The notes under the pieces: generated by a model
The model's input: the letters and a program-made list of their open reading frames with translations, nothing else
The model's database searches: none
What the model was told of the DNA's origin: nothing
Position numbers and translations under genes: made by a program
Part shown: positions 11,126 to 22,997 of the stretch, in pieces
Position numbering within the stretch: position 1 is the first letter of the stretch
Layout of the letters: each line of letters opens with the position of its first letter
Source: Epiperipatus broadwayi
Lineage: Eukaryota > Onychophora > Udeonychophora > Euonychophora > Peripatidae
Direction of reading: 5' to 3'
Length of the DNA stretch: 64,000 nt
Assembly: GCA_028023455.1 (NCBI GenBank)
Contig: JAQFVV010006825.1
Coordinates: 252,001 to 316,000 of the forward strand

Positions 11126-13959
11126 AAAATAAAAAAAAATAGTTTAGTTAATTGAAAAAAAAAATTATAATAGTTTTAAATATTACATAATTCTATAGGT
11201 AAGCAAATATATTTTAAAAAATATTCCTATATTTTTTATTTATTTACTTCTTGTGATTAGAGCAAAATAATATTAGTATAAACATAATAAACTCCTTAAA
11301 CAAAATTTTCATTAACATTTAAATTATATCAAATTACTTCAATATACAATATTCACTATATATTGAAATACAAGACACAAATACAATGTTATTTGAGATA
11401 AAAAGTCATTTTTTTCTCTCTGTGAGGAATAGAACCTAAAAGAGTTAAATTTGTATATTTTCCATTTGTAAATCTCTGGTGGGTAAAAATTAATCTTGAA
11501 ACCAAAAAAGGAAGAAATTTTAAATGAACAAAGCTAAAGCTTACCAAGTTAAATCTGCTAATATAATAGCAAAACACACAAAAATTACTTTTTGAATTAA
11601 AGTAATAATTTAATTAATTTTATACTAACAATTAATTAGATTAGTATTATAAATATATATTTTTTAAAATTAACAAATACCAAGTAGAATCGTAAAAAGA
11701 AAGTCAAATAATTTTAAAAAATTAACAAAGCAATTCTTTTGAGAATACTTTTTTTTTCTATAAAATATTTTCTTAAACTCAAAGAAACTTTGTTTACATT
11801 TCTAAATTAAAAAAAAATATTAGTTTGAGTAAATAAACTAAAAAAGAAATAAGACATGTTTAGCTGGCTTGCTTTAACCTTGATAACCAGAAAGTATTTG
11901 TATCTTTTTAATGAACGACTATGTAAGATTAATAATAATAAATAATTCATTTTAAAAAGCAATTAAAATAAATCTATTTGAGTCTATTTGTTTAGAAATT
12001 ATGTTAGAATATAACATTTATGTATTTAGTCGCTTGTTTTAAAACATTGTTAATATAATGAATTTTTCTAATTATATACATATGAAAATTAGAATGCTGG
12101 TTACAAAAAAGATTATTTTGGTTAATCCTTTTAAACTTTTTTTAAAAAATGAAATGATGATATAGGACCCCATGGCAAAAATAATCAATACATTTAAATA
12201 ACAATAACACTGCATTATATGTGTACATGCAAAATATTTATGGATCAACAAGTATGTTTACATGCTTGAAATGCTTTTATTTTGATCATTTTAATTTATT
12301 TTCACTTATTAAAAATAATAATTGGGTATTTAGAAAAAGTTTGAGCATTGAAAGTGATAGAACTGGGTCACGACCTATGAACTTTGAACTCCAGAATCTA
12401 CCAGAATATTTTTTTAAAAATTGTAAACCCATTTATTATAGCTAGAATGTTAATTATGCATTTTAATTTTAGCTTATTATAAATGAGATTTTTTTAAAAA
12501 CAAATAATAAGCTTAAAATACCTAAATTTCTCTTTATTCTTTAGATAAAAAAATAAAAAAGATGTTAACCAGAATTGAACAACAATAAACTATCAAGAAT
12601 AATTCATTAAAATTTACAAAAAGAATAAACACCTTACATTTGCTTAATTTACAGATTAATTAGATTTTTCTCAGTTAATCTAATAATTCATGCATAATTT
12701 TAATTTATTTACAAAATATTTTATATGCTATTAATAATCAATAAAATATATATTTATATAAAATCACTTTTAGGCTAAAACAAAAACATATTTACTGCAA
12801 GAATTTTAGCTGTGCAATGAAAAAGCATTCTTAATAAGAATATACACATTCATATCTATATTTATTAATACCGTGCCTCATTCAGTAATGATAAATATAC
12901 GAAGTTGATTAGATTTACAACTAAAATCTTCTAATGTGGGAAAATTCCACAAAATTAAAACTAAAATCATATGGAAAATTAATTTCAAATGTAATTTTTT
13001 ATCAGATTTTATTCTATTTTATCTATTATGGAATGAAATCTTAAATGCTGTTGGTTTCAATTCTGAATTAAAAAATACAATGAGTGATGGTACAAACAAG
13101 TAATTGATTGCAGAAAGCTTTTGTTATATCATCAACTTATTGTACATTACAAATTCCAGGTTTTTGCTTCCAAAGCAACCATTCTTGCAATAAACAACAT
13201 AACACATATAAAAAATGTACACGTTAAAACACATATACCTCTAATCCCCATACATGATATGCATATCAATTTTACAAATAATTAAAATAAAACTTTGGAA
13301 AGCACAAAATAGAATATGTAAAAAAAAATCTAATAAAAAAACACAAAATGCAAATTTAGTCGCATGAGTTGCAGTAGTTCCATTTTCTTACTTGAAATTT
13401 AATTTGATGCTGCATTCTAAGATTGTTTTATGTCTCATAATAAAAATAAAAATGATCTGAAAGTAAGAACAAAATTTTGGTAATAAAATATTTTATTTTC
13501 ACTTCATTATTTAGATTGTTTTTTTATATCAACTTTTCAAAAGGCCTTGAATTTTTAAGCATTTGTTGTAGAATTTTTGTTTATTGACAATTTTACAGCT
13601 ATTTTCTTTGAATTTTTATTCTCATGACAATAAATTTTGTAATTCAGATTTTCATGCTTAAAGCTAAAATTAAACATATTTACCAGAATAATTAAAATAT
13701 AATATTAATACAGTATAGATGCATTGCGAAAGATACAAATAAATAGGTAAGTGATTTGGAATTGGCAATTTTTGTTATGTGAAAAAAATGTTTTCTATTG
13801 TTGTATATATCTTAATTTTGTCAGAAGAAGTGCATCAGACAGTATTAAACATTAGATTAAAATAATAGACTATAAAAACAGCAAATTAAACTGAGGGAAA
13901 ACATGTTTATATATATTGTAACCATCTGGGTTACATAGTAGACAACAACATAGTTATGT
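11126..13959. other. Long AT-rich stretch, no gene
   Basis: Nothing is supported except chance frames. A 74-codon plus frame (12221-12445) has a slightly protein-like end (SIESDRTGSRPMNFELQNLP) but no start context or match. A near-palindrome at 12935-12951 (TGTGGGAAAATTCCACA) is noted only. Confidence 0.4.
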
Positions 13960-14002
13960 GCACACACACACACATAATACATACATATATATATATATAT
14001 AT
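13960..14002 (+). repeat. Compound (CA)n-(TA)n microsatellite
   Basis: About eight CA units, a short spacer, then about twelve TA units. Simple repeat. Confidence 0.9.
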
Positions 14003-14471
14003 AAAGTAGAAATAAATGCAGAAAAATTTTTAGTAGGTATTTTCTACTTTCCTGGAATAAAATAATCATAATAAAAGCATTAAATAATTCTGGATTTAAA
14101 ATAAAATTTCTTTTATGAAATAAAGATTTAAAAAGATCTAATAAAAGTTAACATTTTTATTCTGATTTGGAATTTAAAAACCAAACATGATTTAGTTTTG
14201 AAATAATGGTTACACACATTTTTAAATATATTTTTAAAAACCTTTGTAGATTAAAAATTCCAAAAAATAGCTTCTCATTAAAAGTGATTGGGAAAGAGTA
14301 AAACATGTAGCTTTTGATTACAATTGTTTTTAATCAAGATAAAGATTAGACAAAAACACTTCTGTTTTCAATTAAGGTGTTTTTATTATCTCAGATGACT
14401 CTTACAGAAAGAACTGATAAAATATCAGTTCTGTTTGGTTTTAATATTTTTGAAAAGCAGTTGGTTAATAG

Positions 14472-14765
14472 CTAGCTGCAGTTGGCTTTAATAGTTTTTG
14501 TAAGAGCGGGCAGCAGGTAGCTGGCCAAATTGTTCAGCTGTAAGTTTGGCTTTAAAAATTTTTGAGAAGCAAGTTGAAAGAGTTGGTTAGCAGAGATGGT
14601 TCCCAGAATTATACAGATAGCTCCCATGAAGATGTAGCTGAAATAAAGACAGAAGGAGGCAGCTGCTGCTGATTCACTATACTGGAATAGGGACTTAAAA
14701 GAAAGACCCACTCCTGTCTCTAAAGCCTTAAATGTGGACAAACAGTTTGATGGCCTGAAGCTCAT
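14472..14765 (-). other. Candidate coding frame of 97 codons, unassigned
   Basis: An ATG-started minus-strand frame in a patch more GC-rich than its surroundings. The peptide has a hydrophobic stretch at residues about 38-60 (SFCLYFSYIFMGAICIILG) that could span a membrane. Two loosely similar C-terminal units follow (LASQKFLKPNLQ and LASYLLPALTK), mirrored in the DNA by two imperfect direct repeats of about 60 bp at 14475-14590. I recognise no family. It may be an exon, part of a decayed gene, or chance within a repeat. No splice site or poly-A signal is convincing. Confidence 0.2.
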
Positions 14766-14940
14766 AAAATCCTAGATAGTATGGAATCCCAACATGCCTG
14801 ATTATGCCTTTCCAAATGCTGCCAATTAACTGGATTGGTGTGCATTAAGAGAAACCATCAGTTGCTGATGAAGTAAGTATATATATGCCGATGTATCTAA
14901 AGGCATAGAAACACAGATAAACATATATGTAGCTGGTGAG

Positions 14941-16413
14941 TTAGTTTAAAATCCTTAAAATGACTTTTAAAATTATAATTTAATAACTTAAAGTAAAACA
15001 AATGAATAATTTGTTTGAGTCATACATCTAAAAGAAAGGATCAACCCACATATGATTTTATATATGTTATCAAAGAAATTGTTTTTATTAATTCCTTTAA
15101 AAAATGACAATTAAAATATGTAACTTAAAATGCAAATAATTTTTGTTTGAATTACAAGAAGCTTGCCAGCATATTATTTTAAAAATGTTTATCTAATTAA
15201 TCCATCAACAAGTACCCGTCAAACAAAAATTGACTATATTTTTAAAGAAAAAAAGTTAAGAAACTAATTGATAAAGAGTGAAACTTATTATAAAATAACA
15301 AATGCAATTCATATGACTTCCAAATGAAATTAATTGTGAAAATAATTTTAATAACTTTATTTTGACAAAAATGAAATATATAGTATAGATGTCAGTGTGT
15401 GCCTGCAATTCAATATGCATACCACATGTATGTTAAATATGTTGTTGAATATGAATAAAACTGAATTTCATTTATAGATTATGTCAATTAAAATATTTTA
15501 TATAAAATAAATTATACCACCCCAATGTGTAATGATGTGTATAGGTATTTTATGTTTATCTATTGGAACATATTGATTATATATTAATCAATATATATAT
15601 ATGTAAATTTTAATCATTTTTTTTAATATTGGTATTTTATCTCATTTAAAAGTAACAATAAAATGTTTATTTTATGGCAAGTCAAATATGTTCAAAAATT
15701 ACATGCACACATATAAATCAATTTGCAAATACCAATGTGTGCCAGACAGACACTTATATGTAAAATTTTAAATATTTATTTTATTATTAAATGTCAATTC
15801 AAATATGTTCAGTCAAATGTCTGTGTATTGATTGTATTTTAAGTAAATCAAATGGAAAATATATGTAAATCAATGTAATAACTTGAATATTGTAAATCAT
15901 ATATATGAAAATCACAGTGTGATAACTATTATTGTATGTTACTCAAAACCAAGTCATAATTTATATGTATAGCTTTATTCTAAAGACCTTAATATAATTT
16001 TTTATTGTTGTTAATAAACTTTTATTCAATTGTTAAAAATTGTATTGCATCATCTCTTGGTCACAATAAGAGTACTTGAGCTTATATTTTTCTGGGATGG
16101 ATTCATATATAATGGTCTGATTGTATGAATGGAGATGTATTTTAGTGCCTTAGGGGCAGCAGTATGACATTGTCCTGGCTTGGCATGAGGATTATATTTT
16201 TCAAAGCCTCTGGAGTACATTTTATTTTATTTTAGTTTCTACCAAAATTTAAGTTTATAGTTGGCCAATACATTAATGATACAGAATGGCCAGAACATTG
16301 ATTATGGTCAGCTTGTTTTAATGTCCCAGCATTATTGTTTTATGATTGTATATTCTATGGATTGGCACTTGAGTTGGTGCATCCAAATTAATGATTAAAT
16401 AAATGCCCGTGCT
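14941..16413. other. AT-rich stretch; a more GC-balanced patch from about 16.0 kb
   Basis: Positions 14941-16000 hold only TA-rich sequence. From 16040 the text is more balanced (for example TTAGTGCCTTAGGGGCAGCA) and may be an old repeat, but I cannot place it. Confidence 0.4.
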
Positions 16414-16470
16414 GGCAAAGGCTAAATAGTTGGTCTGGTCTACAGAAGACCCATTTCAAATCCAGTCACC
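16414..16470 (+). mobile_element. tRNA-like element (SINE head or tRNA pseudogene)
   Basis: GGCAAAGGCTAAATAGTTGG resembles a tRNA D-arm region. GGTCTACAGAAGACC then forms an anticodon-like stem-loop, and CATTTCAAATCCAGTC sits where the B box belongs. The acceptor stem is absent, so it is unlikely to be a working tRNA. Confidence 0.45.
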
Positions 16471-16819
16471 AGATTGACTATTGATTTATATTTTGTATTG
16501 TTCAAATCTAACCACAAGATGGACTGTTGATTTATTGCACTGATGTGATTTGATTAATCATTCATAAATGATGAATGGTTATTTCTCTTGAGTATTACTT
16601 ATACTTACTCTTACTTATTATAATGACGCATAATTATACTAAGGAGTTAACTGGCTGATCTCAGAGAGCTCTCATCTCTCATGCACTTATATCTAACATT
16701 ACTTTCGTTTTAAAAATATATTGTTCATTACTTTATATGTTATATTAAATAATTTTAATTGAAATGTTTACTTGGGGTTCATGCTGATTTTCCATCACCA
16801 CTTTAATACCCCATGCTGT

Positions 16820-16822
<3 letters not shown>

Positions 16823-16896
<74 letters not shown>
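16823..16896. repeat. (TA)37 microsatellite
   Basis: 74 bp of uninterrupted TA, self-complementary and able to form a cruciform. Confidence 0.95.
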
Positions 16897-16898
<2 letters not shown>

Positions 16899-19086
16899 GA
16901 GAATGACAATAGCACTTAACAAGTTCATTATATAACATTTGTAATACAAGCTTATTAAATTAAGTCACATAATATATGATTTGATTTTCTTGCAATTTAT
17001 ATATATCTTCAAAGTTGAGATTTGTAATATCTTGCTTAAATACTGTCAATATTTAAACACATCCATTAAACTGTATCAATAATATATTACTTACATATCA
17101 ACAATAGTTTGAATACAAAATTTATCTTTGAAAAATGATATGCACAACATAATACTTAATTATTCATAAAAATTTGCTAATTATAAAAATCTACATTGTA
17201 TATGAAAAATACATTTAGAATTTTTCTCTAGTTGTTTTAAATAGTAGTTTTAATACATTTATAAAAGTTAATTCATTAGTTATATAATATAAAACACATA
17301 TTTTAAATGTTACTTAGGCCAGATGTACAAAAAAACTGCCCATTAACTTACAAAACTACTTTTATTTCACATAATAATATATATGCTACAATAACAATCA
17401 TTACTTCTGAAATTTGAATTATAGCAAAAAGATTTTATATCAAATCTTGTTAATAAATATATCTGTATTAAGTGCTAACTACCATAATTATTTATTGCTG
17501 AGATAGATATGGATCATACAATTATGTTTGATAAACCTATTATATGGATTTTTTTTTTTTAAAAAAATAAAAGTAAAAGTAGTTATTACAATTTTTTTAT
17601 TTAATCTTAGAATTCTGAAATTATTAAATTGATAAAAAAAATCTCCAAAGTTTAGGGATGATTACAATGTTATTTTAAATTGTGGATAATTTTGATAATT
17701 GTTTAAATTGTAAATAGATTTTATTTCATTTTTTATGGTTTTACTTTGAAAAACTGTGTAAGGCCACACAATTAACTGGAAGTTAAAATTAATAAGCAAT
17801 TTGGCTAGAAATTTAAGACTAATGTGGTCAATATAATTTAATAAATGTATATGATACATAATAATATCAAAATAATTACATATATAATAATATATGGGTG
17901 AATTATATAATGCATATGTTGAAACTATTATGATATTGACTAATGTTCTTATTCTTTAGTGTTACATAAGAAGATATGTTTAACATTTTATAATATTACT
18001 ATGACTAAACTATATCCTGCAATTTTGCTTATATACACACATTCTCATTGACTTATTTATGAAACAACCAAGTTCAAATAGATTACTAAGATAGATTCTC
18101 AAATAATTATTAAAATGAGATTGTAAATAACACCTGACATTTGCTATATAAAAGTGACCACTTTTATCTGACCAACAGCTTATTATATTATAATAAATTA
18201 GCATTGATATTACAAAAAACTTGAAACTTTTTATTAGTGGAAATTTTTGTTTTTATATTAATCAAACCAGCTTAGAATTTCAAATGTTAATTTAGATGAA
18301 TTTCTAATGATTTTAGTGAACATATAAATTATTTTATGACTTGTCAAATATATAATGTTAAGAATATGAATTTCTTCATGACAGAAACAAGTCTAAATAT
18401 ATTATTATTCTTAGCTTTACACATTTGATAATCTATAAAATTATTTATGTGTGCATTAAAATCATTAGAATTTCATCTAAATTCATATTTGAAACTGTAA
18501 GCTGGCTTTATTAATATAATAACAAAAATCACCATTAATAAAACGTTTCAACCTTTTTGCATATCAATGATTGATTTCTTATTATATAACAATTTAAAGA
18601 GGAGATAAAAGTGATCATTTTTTATTTGACAAAATAGATTGGCATTAATATAATAAAATATAGACATTATTTGGATGTTATTTAAATGATTCTTTGGGGA
18701 TCTAGGTTGTGAATGTTCTTACCTAATATATACAGATGTTTTGTTTTGTTAAGAAATTTATATTCTTAACAATAAATGTCTGAAAAGCTAAAAAAATATT
18801 ATTTGCTTATTAAGATAATTATAATGGGTTTGCATTTATTTTGATAACAATGTATATTCATCTTTTATTTAAGTAAACAAATTAGTATCCTTGATTATCT
18901 TGATAGTAAATGATTCAAGACAGTTGGTGTTCAACACAGCACAACACTTCTGACTATCCAACACATGCCAAAGTTTTAAATAATAATGCTGGAACATTTT
19001 CTAAGTACATTCAATTGCTTAAAAGATGATATATAATGACTTAAATTTCTGATGATTATTGTGTAATAAATGTACATTGTGCATAA
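16897..19086. other. AT-rich stretch, nothing recognised
   Basis: Short minus-strand frames of 64-65 codons at 17662-17859 and 18010-18204 look like chance. No repeat family was found. Confidence 0.5.
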
Positions 19087-19507
19087 TATATATATAATTT
19101 TATATTCAAATAATAAAACAAATATAGTAATATACATTCAAACTTTTAATCCAAATAAGAGCGCTTTCAATTATCTAAGTAGTCTTTGTCAACTAAGTTT
19201 AAAACATTTAAAAACAAACGTATAAGGAATGTTCAAAGACAAACACTTTCTATTTTTAGCTTTTCTATAATTCATTAATTTTTACATTTGCTGCCTGCCG
19301 ATTTATTAAGCATTTTTTATATCTGTATATCAACATCACCTCCCTGAAAAAGCTAAAAATAGAAAGTGATTGTCTTTGAACATTTCTTATAGATTGGGTT
19401 TTAAATGTTTTAAACTTAGAATGTTGAAAGCACTTCTATTTGGATTAAAAGGTTGAATTTATATTACTGTATTTGTTTTATTATTTGAATATAAAATTAT
19501 ATATATA
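19087..19507. mobile_element. Foldback (long-TIR) MITE, family F
   Basis: The left arm (19087-19265) is the reverse complement of the right arm (19346-19507). They share (TA)n, TAATTTTATATTCAAATAAT, CTTTTAATCCAAATA, the GCTTTCAA box and CTTTCTATTTTTAGC. The left arm has about 20 extra bp (around ATCTAAGTAGTCTTTGTC). The 80-bp loop has no ORF. Long, nearly complete inverted arms and no coding capacity fit a foldback MITE. The arm motif CTTTCAAYTATCTAAGTAGT also occurs in the element at 35503-35812. Confidence 0.7.
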
Positions 19508-20703
19508 TAAGTTAAAAGAATACAGATGTCGATTAATATTTTATATATAGTGTTATTTTTTATTTAAAATTGAAATGACTAAGTTCAAATAAAATAAAAA
19601 AAAAGTAAAAAGTTTAAAAAAAAATTACTTCTACTAAAGACAAAATTAAGAAAATCTAAACAAAAAAAAATCATTAAAGGTTAAAAAAAAATATTTACAT
19701 GAATAAAATAATATGACTGAAGACTGAAAAGGCAGCAAAGGAAACAAGGTATATATCTCTACTATCCGACTTGATGTTATAAGATTCTTAAATCATTGCT
19801 TATTCCTCTGCACTGAAATAATTAGAATATGTATTTGATTATCTACACATTGATTCTTCAATCACAGATACAGAGGTTACCTTAGAATTTGAGGGGGGTG
19901 GGGGTGTTTCTAAATTTGTATATCCCTTACCAATATTAGAATGACGATATGTGTTTATGAAAGGTTGCCAAAAATGATGGTGAGATTGTAATGATGTCAT
20001 TACAAACAGACTAAATTTAAATAACAGCTCAACTTTGAAATTGACACATTAGATAAATTTCTAGATTCTTCCCTTTAACACCTTAACACAAAATAAAAGT
20101 TACTAGAAAATTTATGTAAAAGGTATATTTAATTTGTTTATTTTCAACTGTAAAAATTCAGCAGCAGACATTTACTGAATGTAATTTTAATTAAGAAAGT
20201 ATGCTTTGAAAAAGTAGATTATTATAAATCATTTAACCCTATTTTTATTATTAGTTCACGTGATATATATCTATCACACATTAGTAAAACATATTGATAA
20301 AAACTTCTAAAAAAAACGAATGATCCCCACTAAAAAAAACAAACGAATGATCCCCAAGACGCTCATTTCTTGCTAAACCAGCCCTTATCAACTGATTCAA
20401 GTATCAACATCCTACACATTTCTTCATTATTTGTTCTGTATTTATCAATACCAATCATAGATGCAATTTATATAGTCGCTAAAAAAGAAATAAACAAATT
20501 TATTTTAAATTTTATCCAACACTATGACAGTACTAAACCAATCAGTTTTTTTTTTTTTTTTAAATCACTGAAGATGAAGAAACTTTCTCAATACAAATGA
20601 AAGTAATTTTATTGTTTGTTACTTATATCATTATTTTTGAATCTGTAAGAGCGTGCATAATTTAGTACAATCCTAGAACATAAACTTGATAGAATTATAG
20701 CTC
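19508..20703. other. No gene; G-run and short tandem repeat
   Basis: A G-rich run GAGGGGGGTGGGGGTG lies at 19891-19906. A 14-bp word ACGAATGATCCCCA is repeated twice near 20317 and 20343. A 76-codon plus frame (20370-20600) is unassigned. Confidence 0.5.
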
Positions 20704-20809
20704 AACTACTGAATGACCAGTCTTGTATTGGTGGTAGAGAGGTCAGGGTTTGCGTCCCGGCTAATGCTATGGCACTTAAAAAAACTAACAAACTACTGAA
20801 TGACCAGTC
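20704..20809 (+). mobile_element. Minimal SINE C with perfect 19-bp target-site duplication
   Basis: AACTACTGAATGACCAGTC occurs at 20704-20722 and again at 20791-20809. Between them is a 68-bp insert: TTGGTGGTAGAGAGGTCA (A-box region) joined directly to GGGTTTGCGTCCCGGCTAAT (B-box region), then GCTATGGCACTT and an A-rich tail. Longer SINE C copies elsewhere have about 40 more bp between the boxes, so this one has lost the anticodon-arm region. The identical duplications make it one of the younger insertions here. Integration by LINE-type target-primed reverse transcription is inferred from the A tail and duplication. Confidence 0.8.
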
Positions 20810-22869
20810 ATTCAGTTTTATTTACTTCATGACAAATATTTTAACGTACACACACGAGTGCCCTCTAATTTACGTATGTACACATTTATTATTACTATTG
20901 ATAATATATAACTTTTTTAAAAGTCGAAATCCGTATCTATATATATTATTAGTTTGAAACATTCAATGAACCTACAATAAACGTTTCAATCAACTCCGAA
21001 GTTCAAGGTCCACGAATCGCAGTTCCAGTTCTGTTTCTTTCAAAGTTCGAACATCTGACGATTTTCCAGAGCGATAAATCAGTCAAAATATTTTTTTTTT
21101 AATTATTGCTTTTTATTTCTTCAGTACAATTTATTTTAGGCGAAATTAAAAAAAAAAAAAATATTTGCCATAAAAGTTTCTACAGATCAGGATTTGTATA
21201 CAGAATTACGAACAATGTTGTTTAACTTATAAACAAATCTAAAAGGATCGATATTTAGATAGCCAAAGCAATCAAAACAAGACTATATTTTAAAACTAAA
21301 GGATCATTCGTCAAATATTTAATTTGTACGATTAAATTCATATATTCGACATATCATATGAAATATTACTGAGTTTTAAAGTAGATATTCCCCCCCCCCC
21401 CCATAAGTTTATAATCAAATTTATGTATTAAAGAAGCTAATAATATAATTACACGTATATATAAAATAGTTAGTATACAGTAAAAAATAAGCGTTCCAAA
21501 TTAATTGATTTACCTATTTACACATTAAATTATGCTTATTTAAAAAATAAAACATTTTTAGTAAGTTTTTAAACTAAAAGGACAGAGTTTTTTTTTAGTT
21601 CCAAAACAAAATATTGATTTTTTTTTTCACAACAATTTTCACTCGAAAAAAAAAAAATCTTAGCTGATTGGCTTCCTGTTTCCTTAGTATTTAATGGATA
21701 AGATCGTTTAAATGCTTCCTGTAAGTTCTGTATTGTCAAATCAAGCAAAGTAAAATACAATTGATACTTTAGGTTGAAACTCTTCTCCTTCTATCAAATA
21801 TCACATTGTCTAGAAAAAAAAATCAATAAATTTACATAATAGGTGTTAATATTATCTTATTATGACTATCAAGAAGCAATATTGATTTCATCATTCTATT
21901 TGTTATTTATTTCTTAAAAACAAATTATTCACGTGAAAAAGTGTGTTAATATATATATAACTCGTTTTTAAAATTCATTTCACTAAAATAAAATTATGAG
22001 CAATAAAAATTTTCTGCTACTTTGATCAAGTAGAGTTTGGAAGATAATTTTGCAAAGACATACAATATCAGTTCTTTTACCCGATTTTCTAAAGAGTGAA
22101 AACAGAGATGTTCCATTATTGATTAATCAATGCGATACACATTTACATCCATACAAAGACGTTTTGAAAAAGTGCTTAAACAAGTTAAAATAAACTGTGA
22201 AAAGGCCTTGGGTTACAATTAATAAACATTTGCATGCTTTATTATAATTTAAACAATATTTTTTTAAAAATCAGTTGAGAGATTTCAAAAAAAGCTTAAT
22301 TTTTTTTCAGGTAGAAGCATATGCCAAATCAATTACTGATAAATAAATGGATATCTTGATTTTATTAGCAATGAATAGCAAAAAAAAAAAAAAGAATGGC
22401 TAATTTTTTTATTGACAATTAGCATTTGACTAGTAAAGTTTTTTTTCTGTATTTTCTTCTCTGTTTGTCAGTATAATATTAAGAGTGGCATATGGCTTAC
22501 ATTGAGTTATATAAATATTTTTAATTTAAACTGGAAACTTAAGACTCTTTGTTTACCTCATCAGTATAAAGATTATATTATATTACCACAAGGCTTTTTA
22601 TTTAATAGTTTTGTCATTACCCATTCATGAATATGATAAATATAATGATATAAATATTGCCAATACAGGTAGACACCAATCTAATAACCAATATTAGATG
22701 GAGATCTGAATTGATTATGGATCTAATATTTGAAAAAAATCATGAGTTTATCTAAAAAAATTATTAATAAAAAAAAGTTCCACCAAAACTTCACTAAATC
22801 TCAGACCATGGTTTTGACAAGCAGATGATTTGTTATATAGAAACACCTAAGTGCGTGCATATATACATA
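20810..22869. other. No gene; CpG-bearing patch 20630-21500 and C13 tract
   Basis: Positions 20840-21500 contain CpGs every few tens of bases (acgagt, tccgaa, cacgaatcgc, tctgacgatt, gagcgata, attcgtc), unlike most of the window. A run of 13 C is at 21390-21402. A 63-codon minus frame at 21569-21760 is unassigned. The rest is AT-rich. Confidence 0.45.
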
Positions 22870-22997
22870 TAATATTTAAATACACGTATGCTGATTACTC
22901 TAAATTTAATGTAATGAGACTGCTTGAAAGTCAGAGTTCAAGTCCTGTCTAATTACATTAAATTTATTATAGATAATATACGTGTATTTAAATATTA
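22870..22997. repeat. Hairpin with 51-bp arms and a tRNA-like loop
   Basis: 22870-22920 pairs with 22947-22997 (shared ends TAATATTTAAATACACGTAT and AAATTTAATGTAATGAGAC, roughly 80 percent). The 26-nt loop reads GCTTGAAAGTCAGAGTTCAA, then GTCC. GAGTTCAAGTCC fits a Pol III B box. It may be a head-to-head SINE remnant or a foldback that trapped tRNA sequence. Confidence 0.6.

Noticed and set aside
12935-12951. NF-kappa-B-like site GGGAAAATTCC
   Set aside because: A single short match in AT-rich DNA without context; chance is likely.
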